Shown: one piece after another, positions 6,262 through 6,351 of the stretch
Numbering within the stretch: position 1 is the stretch's first letter
Layout of the letters: each line of letters begins with the position of its first letter
NCBI GenBank assembly: GCA_902783235.1
Contig: CACZQG010000275.1
Span: 1-6,351 of the forward strand
Direction of reading: 5' to 3'
Length of the DNA: 6,351 nucleotides
Origin: an uncultured Ruminococcus sp.
Lineage (GTDB): Bacteria > Bacillota > Clostridia > Oscillospirales > Ruminococcaceae
Position numbers and translations under genes: made by a program
The notes under the pieces: generated by a model
Told to the model about the DNA's origin: nothing
What the model saw: only the letters and a program-made list of their open reading frames with translations
Databases searched by the model: none

Positions 6262-6351
6262 ATGGGCAATATAAAAGGTCGCTTTTTGAAAAAAGCTTAG
6301 CAAAAACTTTTAATTTCGCTCGTACTTTATATTGTAATTGCAGCCGAAAGC
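6262..6351 (+). other. Possible start of a third gene, interrupted by TAG (low confidence)
   Basis: One base after the preceding stop codon, an ATG opens MGNIKGRFLKKA and then meets TAG at 6298-6300. The same frame stays open to the window edge (QKLLISLVLYIVIAAES). Joined, this would look like a basic N-terminus followed by a hydrophobic signal-anchor segment. Against it, no Shine-Dalgarno precedes the ATG, unlike the two good sites in this operon. The open stretch is short, AT-rich DNA tends to encode hydrophobic residues by chance, and the frame entered from 6294 is also open. It may be a decayed gene start, or simply non-coding. Confidence 0.2.
6267..6334. repeat. AT-rich inverted repeat CAATATAAA / TTTATATTG enclosing a small hairpin
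   Basis: Perfect 9-bp arms lie at 6267-6275 and 6326-6334. Between them, GCTTTT-TGAA-AAAAGC (6281-6296 overall, 6-bp stem) can form a small hairpin, and AAAAG/CTTTT (6291-6295 and 6307-6311) an alternative one. The inner hairpin starts 20 nt after the stop codon, where an operon terminator would be expected. However, the stem is weak and the following CTTTTAATTT is a poor T-run. I read it as a possible weak terminator or a structured spacer, not a confident intrinsic terminator. Confidence 0.35.

Overview
The window holds two long, co-directional genes on the + strand, preceded by about 0.5 kb of AT-rich non-coding DNA. Strong Shine-Dalgarno sites, a sigma-A-type promoter, Lys-AAA-rich coding sequence and the protein families present suggest an anaerobic Gram-positive of the class Clostridia, most plausibly a Ruminococcus-like gut or rumen bacterium. 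That placement is inference from style and gene content; no taxonomic marker is present.

Layout. Positions 1-484 hold no gene I can support. They carry a striking one-strand series of TATNCA-type motifs, several in 11-bp tandem units. A near-ideal promoter (TTGTAA at 485-490, 17-bp spacer, extended -10 TGCTATAAT ending at 513) lies just before the first gene. Gene 1 (549-3581, 1010 aa) is a multidomain glycosyltransferase: an N-terminal GT2-like GT-A domain whose catalytic signatures look eroded, a GT4-type GT-B domain with the expected signatures, a coiled coil and a beta-rich C-terminal module. Gene 2 begins 18 bp later (3600-6260, 886 aa). It fuses a polysaccharide pyruvyl transferase domain, a two-cluster ferredoxin, a FrhB-like (coenzyme F420 hydrogenase beta subunit family) flavin/Fe-S domain and another beta-rich C-terminal module. 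The last 91 bp carry an AT-rich inverted repeat, and also a possible start of a third reading frame interrupted by an in-frame TAG.

How the genes may work together. Both products lack signal peptides and membrane segments, so they should act in the cytoplasm on nucleotide sugars or lipid-linked glycans. The glycosyltransferase would build part of a cell-surface polysaccharide, and the second protein would modify it by ketal-pyruvyl transfer and a redox step of unknown chemistry. The fusion of pyruvyl transferase, ferredoxin and FrhB-like domains in one chain, paired with a glycosyltransferase carrying a degenerate GT-A partner domain, is the most interesting content of the window.
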